A stretch of 64,000 nucleotides of DNA from Leptospira fluminis (GTDB lineage: Bacteria; Spirochaetota; Leptospiria; Leptospirales; Leptospiraceae), in NCBI RefSeq assembly GCF_004771275.1, contig NZ_RQEV01000011.1, positions 313,766 through 377,765 on the forward strand, written 5' to 3'. Shown in pieces: positions 46,277 through 55,201 of the stretch (its first letter is position 1; every line of letters starts with the position of its first letter). Made by a program: the position numbers and the translations under genes. The notes under the pieces are model-generated. The model searched no databases and had not been told where the DNA came from. It worked only from the letters and a program-made list of their open reading frames with translations.

Positions 46277-46297
46277 AAAAGAGATTGAAACTCTTTT
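46277..46297 (-). terminator. Possible terminator of the aminotransferase gene
   Basis: AAAAGAG (46277..46283), 7-nt loop, CTCTTTT (46291..46297) in the 135-bp gap after the aminotransferase stop. Short AT-rich stem; moderate support. Confidence 0.4.
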
Positions 46298-46339
46298 ATT
46301 ACGCCAAATTCGGTCCGGTGCAATCTTCCTCCGGATATG

Positions 46340-47650
46340 CTATTCCGAATATTCGGCCAAAACCTTCCCGATTCTGGAAAGTCCTTCGGAAAGTTCCTCC
46401 TCGTCTCGGGCAAAACTGATTCGGGCACATTCGTCGACGAACGGATCATTCACTTCGGATTTCGGATAGAAATACCGCCCTGGGACGAGAACCACACCGG
46501 ATTTTTTGAGGACCGAGTACAGTTCGGTTAAGGATTTTGAAAGTCCTCTGAATCGGACCCAAAGAAAAAAAGCTCCTTCACTTTCGTGAATCTGGTATCT
46601 GAGTTTACCGGTCCATTCCCTTTCTATCACGGAAAACGCAAGCTTCCGCTTTTCGGCATAATATGGAAGAATTACGTTTTTACTTAAGGAAGACCAGGCT
46701 CCCGAGGTAAAAAGCTCTAGACCGACGTATTGTCCCAGACTTCCGCCGGTTAAATTCAGGACTGCATTCGCTTTATTTAATGAGGAAACGATCTTAGGGT
46801 CCGCTAAAACAAAACCCGTTCTTACCCCGGGCAATCCGATCTTGGAAAGACTGAATGACTGGACCATACCGTCTTCGTAAAACCAACGATTGTCTCCGGA
46901 ATAAACGATCCCAGGAAACGGGAAACCGTAAGCGTTATCCAGTAGGAACGGGATCCTTTTTTTTTCGGCAAAGGAAAGAATCTTTCGAATCTCCTCTTCC
47001 CCTGCGATCCGTCCTGTCGGGTTGGAAGGACGGGATAAGACGATACAACCGAGAGGCTCCGCAGATTCACCTAATCTTTGCAGACTCGCTTCATCCAATT
47101 CGTAGCGGAAGGTATGCTCACCCGTTTCTCGTACTAGGCTCGGAACCGGAAGGATGGAATCCTCCTCTAAAGGCTGATCTATATAACCGATGTATTCGGG
47201 AACCGCCGGAAAAACCGCTCTTCTCTTGCTACCGTCTTCGTACGTCCCGGAAAAAAAATTCAAGAGCAAATAAAATGCGTTTTGAGAACCGCCCGTAATC
47301 GCAATTTCTTCGGTTCGAATCGATCTGCCGGATTCCTTCCGTAGAAGATCGGCAACTGCTTCCAGCGTTTCCCGCTTACCGCTGGGAGATTCGTATTTTC
47401 CTAGAATCGATTCCCAACTTCCCTTCTCCGCTAATTTGGATAAAAACTCTTTCCAAACCTCCTGTACCTCCGGAATCAATGCGGGACTTCCTCCCCCGAG
47501 CATGCAAACCCCGGGCTCGAGGTTCGCCAAATCCTCCATGAGCTGCCCTATCCCGGTTTGGCGGCTAAATTTAGAACCGAATTTGGATACGGAGAATTTC
47601 GGAATCATAGGCGTATTCCACTTTTCTTTCAATGGAAGTTCCGGAAACAT
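46340..47650 (-). CDS. Class I/II aminotransferase, AvtA-like
   Basis: 436 residues from ATG 47650 (ATG 47608 is an alternative closer to the family start). PLP enzyme of fold type I: GIGQLMEDLANLEPGVCMLGGGSPA, LGKYESPSGKRETLEAVADL, ITGGSQNAFYLLLNFFSG, SRPSNPTGR, FLLDNAYGFPFPG and the Schiff-base Lys in SFSLSKIGLPGVRTGFVLAD. The whole is closest to valine-pyruvate aminotransferase AvtA, which makes valine or alanine; a related specificity is possible. It is divergent from the cyclase gene. Confidence 0.88.
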   Translation of the reverse strand: MFPELPLKEKWNTPMIPKFSVSKFGSKFSRQTGIGQLMEDLANLEPGVCMLGGGSPALIPEVQEVWKEFLSKLAEKGSWESILGKYESPSGKRETLEAVADLLRKESGRSIRTEEIAITGGSQNAFYLLLNFFSGTYEDGSKRRAVFPAVPEYIGYIDQPLEEDSILPVPSLVRETGEHTFRYELDEASLQRLGESAEPLGCIVLSRPSNPTGRIAGEEEIRKILSFAEKKRIPFLLDNAYGFPFPGIVYSGDNRWFYEDGMVQSFSLSKIGLPGVRTGFVLADPKIVSSLNKANAVLNLTGGSLGQYVGLELFTSGAWSSLSKNVILPYYAEKRKLAFSVIEREWTGKLRYQIHESEGAFFLWVRFRGLSKSLTELYSVLKKSGVVLVPGRYFYPKSEVNDPFVDECARISFARDEEELSEGLSRIGKVLAEYSE

Positions 47651-47709
47651 AATCTAAGTTTAGGCGGGAAATTTTCTTTCTTTGTCGAATTCTATCATTG
47701 GAGAAGGGT

Positions 47710-49638
47710 ATGCCGAAAAATATTCCTACCGATATTCGGAAAATTTTAGATCCTGAAAATTTGGATCTCGGGTCGTTTCTAAATGCCTTTCCTTGGGAAA
47801 GGCGATGGACTTCGCTCGCAAATCCGATCGATAGACTCTGGAAATTCGATTTAAGCGCCTCCCCGACCCAATTGTGGCCTTGGTTGACGGACACCTCGTC
47901 CTTTAACAAAAGGATAGGGATTCCAGAAATGAAATTCCGGGAAATCGACGGAAAGTTATTCGGTTCCTCCAAAAATGCCGGGATCCTGATGGAATGGGAG
48001 GAAGTTCCCTGGGAATGGGAATATTGCAGACAATTAAATAACGCACGTATCTATTCGAAAGGATTCGCATATTACGTTAGAACCCGTTATCAACTTTTTC
48101 CTTTAAACGGCGATGGAACAAGGCTCTTCGTCTATTTCGGATGGATACCGAGAGGGTTTATCGGAAAATATATGTTGCCGATAGGAATGCGCCAATTGGA
48201 AAAATCCTACATTAAAGGATTGTCCGAGGTCGTAAACGATCTGAAAAAAGTCGAAACTGCAGGTTGGGCCGGTCCTTCGGCTTTGGGATTATTGAAGGAA
48301 TCCCCGACCGATTCCGACCCGGTTTTCCCTGCAAGAGTCCACCAAATCCGCACGGGCCTAATCCGTGACGGCCAGCCTAGAAATCTCGTGGATAAACTGT
48401 TGGGCTACATACTCGACGCGAACGAAAACGATCTTTATCGTATCCGGGTTAAGGCTTTGGCAAAGGCTTGGAATATCTCTTTGAACGAACTACTTCTTGT
48501 CTTTCTACACGGTTGTCGCCAAGGTCTGTTTACCCTTTCCTGGGATATTATTTGCCCCCATTGCCGAGGAGTGCGTACCGAAGCGATGCATTTAGGGGAT
48601 TTGCCTACGAGAGATTCTTGCGAAGTTTGTAATATACGTTTCGATACGAACCAGATCAATTCGGTAGAGATCACTTTCCATGTCCATCCTTCCGTTCGCG
48701 AGATTCAAAAAAGATTTTTCTGTGCGGCGGAACCCGCGACCAAATCGCATATCCGCTTTCAAAAATACTTGGATCCGGAAGAGACGTACGAGTCCCGTCT
48801 TTTGCTCGGACCGGGAACCTATCGAATGAGGATCGGCGGAGAAAAACACTATACCCTTTTGGATGTGTCGGAAGACTCTTCCGAACAGAGACTGGAATGG
48901 TCTTCCTCCTTACCGGAACAACTTACCGCGAAAAATTTTCCCTCCTTGGTTCTGAAAAATAAGGACTCTCATCCGAAAGCATTCGTCATAGAGGAAAGGC
49001 GGGAAGATCAAAACAGTCTTAGACCGTCAGACCTATTCAATTTTCAGGATTTTCGGGAACTATTCTCCCAAGAAGCACTTTCCACCGAATTGCAGTTGGA
49101 TATCGGAATCCAAACGATTTTGTTTACCGATATAGTCGGATCCACTCGATTCTATCACCAAAAAGGGGATACGAGCGCGTTTGCCGAGGTACGACAACAT
49201 TTCGTGGAAATTTATAAAATCGTCCGGGACCACCAGGGTGCCGTCGTAAAGACGATCGGAGACGCGGTCATGGCCTCTTTTACGTCTCCCGTAAACGGAA
49301 TCCTTGCCGCCTCCGAGTTACAGGAAGCGTTTTCCTCTTCCAAGAATCGGACTCCGATCCGGATTCGAGTCAGCCTTCATAGCGGTCCTTGCCTAGCGGT
49401 GAATCTGAACAGCAATATAGATTACTTCGGAAATACGGTAAATTTTGCTGCTAAGCTGCAAGGGATCGCGGAAGAGCAGGAAATCGTACTTTCGGAAATC
49501 GTTTTCCGAGATAGAGAAGTTCGATATTTCATGAAAGAAAAGGGCTGGAAGGTCAAAAAGGTGAAGTTCCACCAATCCTGGATCGATCAGGACACGGACG
49601 CTTATAAGCTGGTGAAATCGGCCGAAGGAACATTATAA
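47710..49638 (+). CDS. Class III adenylate/guanylate cyclase with long N-terminal domain
   Basis: 642 residues from ATG 47710 (GGAGAAGGGT upstream). Residues 1 to about 440 resemble the N-terminal region found in DUF5939-type cyclases, with a START-like part ([20 protein letters not shown]) and a CxxC pair region ([12 protein letters not shown] ... CEVC) that may bind zinc. The catalytic domain (about 465-635) has metal ligands Asp474 in [11 protein letters not shown] and Asp518 in [10 protein letters not shown]. The transition-state Arg is Lys here ([10 protein letters not shown]). Product cAMP or cGMP cannot be fixed. The stop lies exactly at the left repeat of the tmRNA 3' end. Confidence 0.88.
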   Translation: MPKNIPTDIRKILDPENLDLGSFLNAFPWERRWTSLANPIDRLWKFDLSASPTQLWPWLTDTSSFNKRIGIPEMKFREIDGKLFGSSKNAGILMEWEEVPWEWEYCRQLNNARIYSKGFAYYVRTRYQLFPLNGDGTRLFVYFGWIPRGFIGKYMLPIGMRQLEKSYIKGLSEVVNDLKKVETAGWAGPSALGLLKESPTDSDPVFPARVHQIRTGLIRDGQPRNLVDKLLGYILDANENDLYRIRVKALAKAWNISLNELLLVFLHGCRQGLFTLSWDIICPHCRGVRTEAMHLGDLPTRDSCEVCNIRFDTNQINSVEITFHVHPSVREIQKRFFCAAEPATKSHIRFQKYLDPEETYESRLLLGPGTYRMRIGGEKHYTLLDVSEDSSEQRLEWSSSLPEQLTAKNFPSLVLKNKDSHPKAFVIEERREDQNSLRPSDLFNFQDFRELFSQEALSTELQLDIGIQTILFTDIVGSTRFYHQKGDTSAFAEVRQHFVEIYKIVRDHQGAVVKTIGDAVMASFTSPVNGILAASELQEAFSSSKNRTPIRIRVSLHSGPCLAVNLNSNIDYFGNTVNFAAKLQGIAEEQEIVLSEIVFRDREVRYFMKEKGWKVKKVKFHQSWIDQDTDAYKLVKSAEGTL

Positions 49639-49675
49639 TAAAACAAAAGATAATTACTGGAGACGCCGGGGTTCG
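49638..49675. repeat. Direct repeat of tmRNA 3' end, distal copy
   Basis: 38 bp identical at 37 positions to 49826..49863. It contains the acceptor and part of the T-arm sequence of the tmRNA (GGAGACGCCGGGGTTCG) plus the adjacent downstream flank (ATAAAACAAAAGAT). It is not followed by the rest of the T-arm. Such displaced 3' ends are the hallmark of att sites at tRNA/tmRNA genes. Confidence 0.85.
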
Positions 49676-49825
49676 CCGCGACGCGATCGGATTTCCTTTC
49701 CGATCAAGCTCTGCGGCGTCTCACTCGAAGCCTCACCGCTTCCGTGCAGTTCGGTCGCAGAGATCACGCTCCCTACGGGTCGCTATCTCTGCTTACTCGA
49801 GTTCGCATTCTCACCCCGATGCAGT
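49676..49825. other. 150-bp structured non-coding segment between tmRNA repeats
   Basis: No credible gene. GAGACGCCG (from 49659) pairs with CGGCGTCTC (ending about 49722) around an inner hairpin GATCGGA-TTTCCTT-TCCGATC. A second imperfect dyad GCAGAGAT...ATCTCTGC follows (about 49759..49795). It could be a remnant of an excised element, or a small repeat element inserted beside ssrA. Confidence 0.6.
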
Positions 49826-49863
49826 ATAAAACAAAAGATGATTACTGGAGACGCCGGGGTTCG
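49826..49863. repeat. Direct repeat of tmRNA 3' end, copy inside ssrA
   Basis: Copy of 49638..49675 (one mismatch, at 49840) that forms the genuine 3' end of the tmRNA gene and its T-rich downstream flank. Spacing between the copies is 188 bp. Confidence 0.85.
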
Positions 49864-50189
49864 AACCCGGGTCCTATTGTGCCTCTATGGGGCCTCTACA
49901 TGTTTGTCCTACGATTGTTGTTTCGGAGAGCCTTAACCCGCAGGCAGGTGTGCCCCTCCAATTCGATTCCAGTACATCATCCATCGAGAACCGAACACCG
50001 ATGAATCACGTCCCCCGTTTGAGTCGGACAAAAAACCACCGGGGGAGTAAGCCTTTCGTCCGTAGCAGAGATTAAGCTGCTAGTGCTAATTCGTTGTTAG
50101 CGTTTATTGTTTTGAAGGTTTTTAAGAGGCCCCTCACCCCTACATGCCACCACACTTCAACTACAACAGTCGAAACCAAATTCGTCCCC
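49846..50189 (-). ncRNA. ssrA: Transfer-messenger RNA
   Basis: About 344 nt. 5' GGGGACG (minus 50189..50183) pairs with 3' CGTCTCC (49853..49847); the T-arm is GGGTTCGAACCC. The CCA is not encoded. The 5' part contains the tRNA-like TTTGGTTTCGACTG sequence. The tag frame (minus 50101..50072) resumes at GCT and reads ANNELALAA then TAA, close to the E. coli tag. It rescues stalled ribosomes with SmpB. The 3' end is repeated at 49638..49675. Confidence 0.95.
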
Positions 50190-50588
50190 GTTGTTATCAG
50201 TTAGACATCCAGATTTCGACGGAATTCCGGAAATTCAAGGAGTTTTTCCGGTAAAATTCCCTGAATTCCGGGCAAAATATCCCAAAACCCCTGACTTTTC
50301 CCGTTTTAACCTCGAACGTCCCAAAACGTTTCGGAGATAACGAACTGTGTTTGGAAAGAAACTTATAACGAACAGAGTTTATAAAAATATAAAATTCTTA
50401 GAACGCATTTGATTCGATATCTAACCATCAAACTCTTGATCGAACGTAATATAACAAATGTTTTATATACAACCTTAAAACTCTTAGTGGAATTGACTTT
50501 TTTTCGAATTAACGCTACATTGGCACGCAGAGAATTGGATCGCTTTCTTCCTTCAGGAGGCGTGTCCGTGTGAGGATAAAAATTTAAA
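50190..50588. other. AT-rich intergenic region between ssrA and the SGNH gene
   Basis: Left part contains several copies of a TTCCGG/CCGGAA motif (50222..50270). From 50340 the sequence is AT-rich and ends in a good promoter (50493..50521). A 111-codon minus-strand frame here overlaps the SGNH start and is not supported. Confidence 0.5.
50493..50521 (+). promoter_or_regulatory. Strong sigma-70-type promoter of the SGNH hydrolase gene
   Basis: TTGACT (50493..50498), 17-bp spacer, TACATT (50516..50521). Predicted start near 50528 gives a leader of about 60 nt with AGGA ahead of ATG 50589. Confidence 0.6.
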
Positions 50589-51863
50589 ATGAGAAAATCT
50601 ATCATTTGGAAAGCTGTTGCGGTATTGGGGATTAGCTTTAGCGCAATTTCCCTTTCTGCACAAAGCCAGTCCCAACTTTTTACGAAACCCGGAGTCATCG
50701 GGGATTCTTTAAGCCAAGGTTTCTTTGGCGCTACCGTGGAAAAAAAGACCCAAGACTGGGCCTACCCCGTGCTTGTCTCCAAACAAGCGGGTTCTGGCGT
50801 AAGTTATAACGTTTTAAAAGGACCGTACATTAACTTCGAGGATGTTCTTAAAGGGAATTGCGGTATTTTCTGTATCGCTGCAAGCGTTATCGGCGGAAAC
50901 GGATCCACTGTCAGCCTTCCGACCCACGCAGGCATCACCGGCGCGGATTACACTACCGTTTTGAAAACTTCGGGCCAGTGCGAAGATATCACTGCTACGA
51001 AATGGACCAGACAATGGTACTGGGCAACCTGGTATTGGTTTACCTACCGCTGGGTTCAAGTCGCGGATTGCCAAACTCCGGATAAATTCCATCGTTTCGG
51101 ACTGGGAAATTCCGGAACTCAGATGGAAGTCATGGAAAAAGTCAGACCGACTTTCCTATTCGGAACCGCCGCCGCAAACCATGTTCTTTGTACGGCCCTC
51201 AGCACTTCTACGAATTGTTTGGACGAAGCACGCTTCAAGAGGGACATCCGTGAAACGATGCGCAGAATGGCTGCGATCGGATCCATCCAAGGAGGAGTAT
51301 TGTTTACGATTCCGAATGTGACTTCCATCGCTTTTCTGGAACCGTACCAAGACCCGCAAGGAAGAGCGAATTACACGGGGTTAAAGGCGTTTTTCCGTTC
51401 CTCAGTTTCCGATCCTTCCCAAGTTCTGGATGCGGGCGAAGTAAATACCATCACGAACTTCTTATCCATGTTGAACGGCGAAGTAAAAGCCCAAGCGGTT
51501 GCAATGGGATTCGCGGTTGCGGATCTTAAAGTACTCTTCGACGATCTGAAGGAAAACGGAAGGTTGATTAACAGTCCGTCCGGATGGAGTCCCGGATACG
51601 CCAGAGCGAATTGGCCGCTTCCCGGACAACCCGGAATTTTCGGGTTGGACGGAGTGCATCCGAACCAATACGGCCATACGGTTTTTGCGAACGAATTGAT
51701 CAAAGCGATCGATTCTAAATACGGATTTTCCATTCCGACCATTAGTGAATACAACGCTTGGTATTATGACAGCTTAAACCGTAATCCGATCGATCTGAAA
51801 AAATTCCTGACCGAAACGATCTTCGGGCAGTTTATTTCTTGGGTCATCGGAATCTTCGTATAA
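50589..51863 (+). CDS. Secreted SGNH/GDSL-family hydrolase
   Basis: 424 residues. A signal peptide ([20 protein letters not shown], cleavage near SAQ) precedes the hydrolase. Block I is [11 protein letters not shown] with nucleophile Ser40; block III shows [11 protein letters not shown] with the oxyanion Asn; block V is [10 protein letters not shown] with Asp354 and His357. It therefore has a full catalytic set and is probably an exported lipase/esterase. Extra Trp/Tyr-rich insertion ([17 protein letters not shown], about 139-155) is unusual and may bind lipid. Own promoter and terminator: single-gene unit. Confidence 0.88.
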   Translation: MRKSIIWKAVAVLGISFSAISLSAQSQSQLFTKPGVIGDSLSQGFFGATVEKKTQDWAYPVLVSKQAGSGVSYNVLKGPYINFEDVLKGNCGIFCIAASVIGGNGSTVSLPTHAGITGADYTTVLKTSGQCEDITATKWTRQWYWATWYWFTYRWVQVADCQTPDKFHRFGLGNSGTQMEVMEKVRPTFLFGTAAANHVLCTALSTSTNCLDEARFKRDIRETMRRMAAIGSIQGGVLFTIPNVTSIAFLEPYQDPQGRANYTGLKAFFRSSVSDPSQVLDAGEVNTITNFLSMLNGEVKAQAVAMGFAVADLKVLFDDLKENGRLINSPSGWSPGYARANWPLPGQPGIFGLDGVHPNQYGHTVFANELIKAIDSKYGFSIPTISEYNAWYYDSLNRNPIDLKKFLTETIFGQFISWVIGIFV

Positions 51864-51876
51864 ACTTTCGATACAG

Positions 51877-51917
51877 ATCGCAAAATCTCGAGGTAACTGT
51901 TCTCGAGGTTTTGCGAT
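51877..51917 (+). terminator. Strong hairpin terminator after the SGNH gene
   Basis: ATCGCAAAATCTCGAG (51877..51892) pairs with CTCGAGGTTTTGCGAT (51902..51917) with one G-T pair, 9-nt loop, pyrimidine-rich tail. Confidence 0.75.
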
Positions 51918-51953
51918 TCCTTTCTCTAAAAACGCCTCGATCGCGTAACAAGC

Positions 51954-52640
51954 ATGCTTCTGATTAAAAAATATTCCCTATGGATCCTACTTGGGTTCCT
52001 TGCATTCGTTCTTCTATTATTCATTCTTTGGCCCGAGAAGTCCCGTAAAATCAAGTCTGTCAGTCAGGAAACCGAGACCGTTTTGGAACGAAGACGAAAT
52101 TTAACTTCCGGAATCGAATTCCCGGAAGCTCCTCATCCGTTCCAAGAAGATCCCGAATTGGAAGGGCAAGCAAAGAGATTGTGGCCTCATGCCTTCGGTC
52201 CTAAAAAGACGGATTCCGATCGGGAAAAAATCCGGGAAGAATGGGCCGAATTTGCCCTCAAATATCCGAAAAACATTTATATTCCTGCCGAGTTTCGGCC
52301 CCCATTAACGGAGGAACAGGAAAAGAAAGCCCGAGAAAGACTAGATCTCGTAACTGCTGCGGAATCCCAATTTGCGATAGGGAGAAACGCAGGAAGATTC
52401 GCAGAGCCCGGCGCCACCCCTCCGCAATCGACCGAACCTCAGGTGACTCCCCAACAGCAAAGGGCATATTTGGAATACAAAATCCAAGAATTGGAATCCA
52501 GAATACAACTCGTAGAATACACCATCCAACAGGGACAAATGGACCCCGCCCAGGTTTCGGAAGCGAATCAGGATATCGCCCAATGGAAAAGCGATTTGCA
52601 ACAATTAACACAAACCTTGAATATAGTTCCTTCTTCTTAA
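51954..52640 (+). CDS. Membrane-anchored protein with C-terminal coiled coil
   Basis: 228 residues. One N-terminal membrane helix (SLWILLGFLAFVLLLFILWP), then a charged region with GPKKTDSDREKIREEWAEFA, a Pro/Gln-rich linker (PGATPPQSTEPQVTPQQQ) and a coiled coil (AYLEYKIQELESRIQLVEYT). The C-terminal coil suggests oligomerisation in the periplasm. Family unknown. One base separates it from the HEAT-repeat lipoprotein gene, so the two are co-expressed and may interact. Confidence 0.75.
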   Translation: MLLIKKYSLWILLGFLAFVLLLFILWPEKSRKIKSVSQETETVLERRRNLTSGIEFPEAPHPFQEDPELEGQAKRLWPHAFGPKKTDSDREKIREEWAEFALKYPKNIYIPAEFRPPLTEEQEKKARERLDLVTAAESQFAIGRNAGRFAEPGATPPQSTEPQVTPQQQRAYLEYKIQELESRIQLVEYTIQQGQMDPAQVSEANQDIAQWKSDLQQLTQTLNIVPSS

Positions 52641-52641
52641 A

Positions 52642-54219
52642 ATGACAAAAACGATCCGTATCTATCTTTTACTTCATCTCTCCTTGATTCCATTTCTGAC
52701 CTTCTTACTTTCATGCAGCGGGCCCCCGAAGCCGGACCGTCTACCTGAAATTTCGGAAGCGGAACCTGCTGGCCTTGCGGAGCTTGAAAAAGCCCTGGAG
52801 TCGGAAAATATCCAGGCAAAATCCCAGGCGATTCTGGAGCTGGCCGATCGAAACGAGAGAATCTATCTCCCGAAAATCCGAAGCTTCCTAACCGGAAACG
52901 ACAAATCATTACGCGGTCCGGCAGCCCTCGCATTGGGAATCTATAAAGATAAACCCTCCATCCAGGGAATATTAAATCTTTTGCAAGCGGGATCGGGAGT
53001 CGGAATCGAAACGGTATTGGAGGCTCTCGCGAGAATGGGCGATGCCGAGGCAGGAAATAAACTCGTTCCTTTTTTGGAAAGCGAGGATTCTACAATTCGC
53101 TTATTAACCGTGGACACCTTGGTTCGGATCGATGCCCGTTCCGCGAGCGGAAACCTTCTGGTATCCGCTCAAAAAAACTCCGACCCTGAGAAGACCAAAA
53201 CTTATGCCATGGCGATCGGAAAACTGCGGATTCAAGCGGGGGAAGCATATCTGCTAAAACAAGCCGAAAATTTAAAACCGAGCCCTAGTTTGGCCGCCGT
53301 TTATTTGGCGCTGGGTAAAATCAAAAGTAGAAAAGCGGTTCCTCTTCTCGTCAAAGCGATGACTGCGGAATTCGATAAAGGAAGAGAGAATTCTTCTATC
53401 GCGCTGGTGGATATAGGAGATCCGAATTCGATTCCCGCGGTTTTACCGTTGATCGGTCATCCAAGTAGAGAAATTCGTTATAGAGCCGCGGATGTTCTCA
53501 TCGGAGTGCCGTCTCCGCAGACGGGACCGAGCGTACTACGCGTTCTTCGTACTGGATCGGCGGAAACGAAAGGACCCGCTTCCCATATCTTAGGTCGCAT
53601 CAAGTACGTTCCGGCCCGAGAATCCATCGAAACCTCTCTCCTTGATACTTCCTTGCCCGACAGGGAAATCATCGCCCAGTCTTTAGGATATATGGGTGAT
53701 AAACGAAGTATCTCGGTTTTATCCAGAATCAGCCAAGAAACTTCCGGCGAGGCAAAATATGGAGCGGTTTGGGCTCTAGGTGGAATCGGGGATCCGGAAG
53801 CGCTACCTCTATTGGAAAAAGCGGCGGATTCCTCCGATCAAAAATTGGCGAGGATTGCGGCCGAGAGTTTAGGTATGATCGCTTCTCCCAAATCCTTGGC
53901 CTTACTGGATCGTAAAACCCAGCAGTTCCCGGACTTAGCACCTAGCACCTTAGGTGCGATCGCGTCCATCAAGGGAGAAGAGGCGGAATCTATCTTGGAA
54001 AAATATGCCCGTAGCCAAAATTGGAATCTACACCAAGTGGCGGTGGCACAGCTCGGCGCTCGAAAAGATCCCAAAAGTCTTTCTGTTTTGATCTCTCTTT
54101 TAGAGGATAACGAGACTCCTCGAAATCGAAAATTGGTGATCGCGGCCCTAAAATCCGTGACCGGGGAAAAATTCTCCTCCAAAAACGAGTGGTTGAATTG
54201 GTACCAAAGTCGAAAGTAA
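52642..54219 (+). CDS. HEAT-repeat lipoprotein
   Basis: 525 residues. Signal peptide with lipobox FLTFLLSC. Then about ten HEAT/PBS-lyase-type repeats of about 30 residues, e.g. LRGPAALALGIYKDKPSIQG, AKYGAVWALGGIGDPEALPL and KLARIAAESLGMIASPKSLA. HEAT arrays form a curved superhelical scaffold for protein binding; the lipid anchor places it in the envelope. No enzymatic motif. Partner candidates are the coiled-coil protein just upstream and the next gene, whose start region overlaps this 3' end in longer reading. Confidence 0.88.
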   Translation: MTKTIRIYLLLHLSLIPFLTFLLSCSGPPKPDRLPEISEAEPAGLAELEKALESENIQAKSQAILELADRNERIYLPKIRSFLTGNDKSLRGPAALALGIYKDKPSIQGILNLLQAGSGVGIETVLEALARMGDAEAGNKLVPFLESEDSTIRLLTVDTLVRIDARSASGNLLVSAQKNSDPEKTKTYAMAIGKLRIQAGEAYLLKQAENLKPSPSLAAVYLALGKIKSRKAVPLLVKAMTAEFDKGRENSSIALVDIGDPNSIPAVLPLIGHPSREIRYRAADVLIGVPSPQTGPSVLRVLRTGSAETKGPASHILGRIKYVPARESIETSLLDTSLPDREIIAQSLGYMGDKRSISVLSRISQETSGEAKYGAVWALGGIGDPEALPLLEKAADSSDQKLARIAAESLGMIASPKSLALLDRKTQQFPDLAPSTLGAIASIKGEEAESILEKYARSQNWNLHQVAVAQLGARKDPKSLSVLISLLEDNETPRNRKLVIAALKSVTGEKFSSKNEWLNWYQSRK

Positions 54220-54251
54220 GGGAAGATTTTTTTTTCGCCCTTCTCTTCCCC

Positions 54252-55145
54252 ATGATTTTGTACTTTCGATTCGTACGTTTACTTAAATTCTTTTTTCCCT
54301 TTTTCCTTCTGTTCGGTGCAGTCACCTGCCGAATAACCGAAACGGGACGAAAAGTCTTTCGAGAAGCCCACAAGAAAAGCCTCGGAACCGACTCGAAAAA
54401 AAAATTAGAAGACGGCCTTTACGCCGTCCATTACGGAAACGGAAGTTGGCCGGACCTTTCCGCCGAATCGGAGGAAGAAGTCGAACGAAAGGAAACTGTT
54501 TTTCTATTTTATCTGATCAAAAGTGGAGATAGGATCCTTTTGATTGACTCCGGAATTTCTTCCGTGCGGACCAAAGATAGATACGGTATCCGAAATTGGA
54601 TTTCTCCGGATACCATCCTCGAAAAAGCCGGAATCGGAGTATCGATGGTTACCGATATCGTATTGACTCATTTTTCCGCCGATCACGCGGGCGGGCTGAA
54701 TCTGTTTCCGGGAGCTAGGATTTACATCAATCCGAACGATTGGCAGCTTCTAAAAAAGACGGACTGGTTTCCGAATCTCGGCAAGATTCTGCTCACCAAA
54801 GAAAAGGATAAAAAACTGGCTTTCGTCCAAGGAAGTATGGAAGTATTCCCCGATTTTAGAATTCTTTTTACGGGAGGACGAACCCCGGGCCATTCCGCGA
54901 TAGAGTGGTTACGATCTCCGAAAAATAGGGTACTCTTCACTGGCGACGAATGTATTTTCACGGAACTCTGCGTGGGAGGAAAAGATCCTGTAGGCCTACC
55001 TTTCTATTCCGTTAAAAATCATCGGGAATTTTTACAATACATGGAATTGCTGGTCGAACAAGGGACGAGAATCTTAACCTTCCATGACCCTTCTCTTCTC
55101 CGCCCGGAGGCAGAAGTGTTTCCTCGCATCTACAGGATTCCGTAA
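54252..55145 (+). CDS. Metallo-beta-lactamase-fold protein, exported, incomplete zinc site
   Basis: 297 residues from ATG 54252 (a GTG at 54189 inside the HEAT gene is possible). A hydrophobic leader (FRFVRLLKFFFPFFLLFGAV) ends at TC, a poor lipobox. The MBL core has ILLIDSGISS, TPGHSAIEW, FTGDECIF and LTFHDPS, like AHL-lactonase-type hydrolases. The HxHxDH motif reads HFSADH, so one zinc ligand is Ser. It may bind a single metal. Follows the HEAT lipoprotein and ends in a bidirectional terminator. Confidence 0.82.
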   Translation: MILYFRFVRLLKFFFPFFLLFGAVTCRITETGRKVFREAHKKSLGTDSKKKLEDGLYAVHYGNGSWPDLSAESEEEVERKETVFLFYLIKSGDRILLIDSGISSVRTKDRYGIRNWISPDTILEKAGIGVSMVTDIVLTHFSADHAGGLNLFPGARIYINPNDWQLLKKTDWFPNLGKILLTKEKDKKLAFVQGSMEVFPDFRILFTGGRTPGHSAIEWLRSPKNRVLFTGDECIFTELCVGGKDPVGLPFYSVKNHREFLQYMELLVEQGTRILTFHDPSLLRPEAEVFPRIYRIP

Positions 55146-55151
55146 ATGAAA

Positions 55152-55179
55152 AAGGGCTTCGGTTTTATCCGAAGCCCTT
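55152..55179. terminator. Bidirectional terminator between MBL gene and fadD paralogue
   Basis: AAGGGCTTCGG (55152..55162), loop TTTTAT, CCGAAGCCCTT (55169..55179): 11-bp perfect stem serving the converging genes on both strands. Confidence 0.88.
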
Positions 55180-55201
55180 CGCAAGGGTTAAAACCTTCGA
55201 A

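Noticed and set aside
49659..49722. tRNA-like hairpin set near the distal tmRNA repeat
   Set aside because: Only the 3' acceptor and half T-arm are present; no anticodon arm, so not a tRNA gene.
49744..50004. 86-codon plus-strand frame across the tmRNA
   Set aside because: It is antisense to ssrA, whose structure and tag are certain.
50363..50698. 111-codon minus-strand frame upstream of the SGNH gene
   Set aside because: Overlaps the signal peptide region of a well supported gene and its promoter; no family features.
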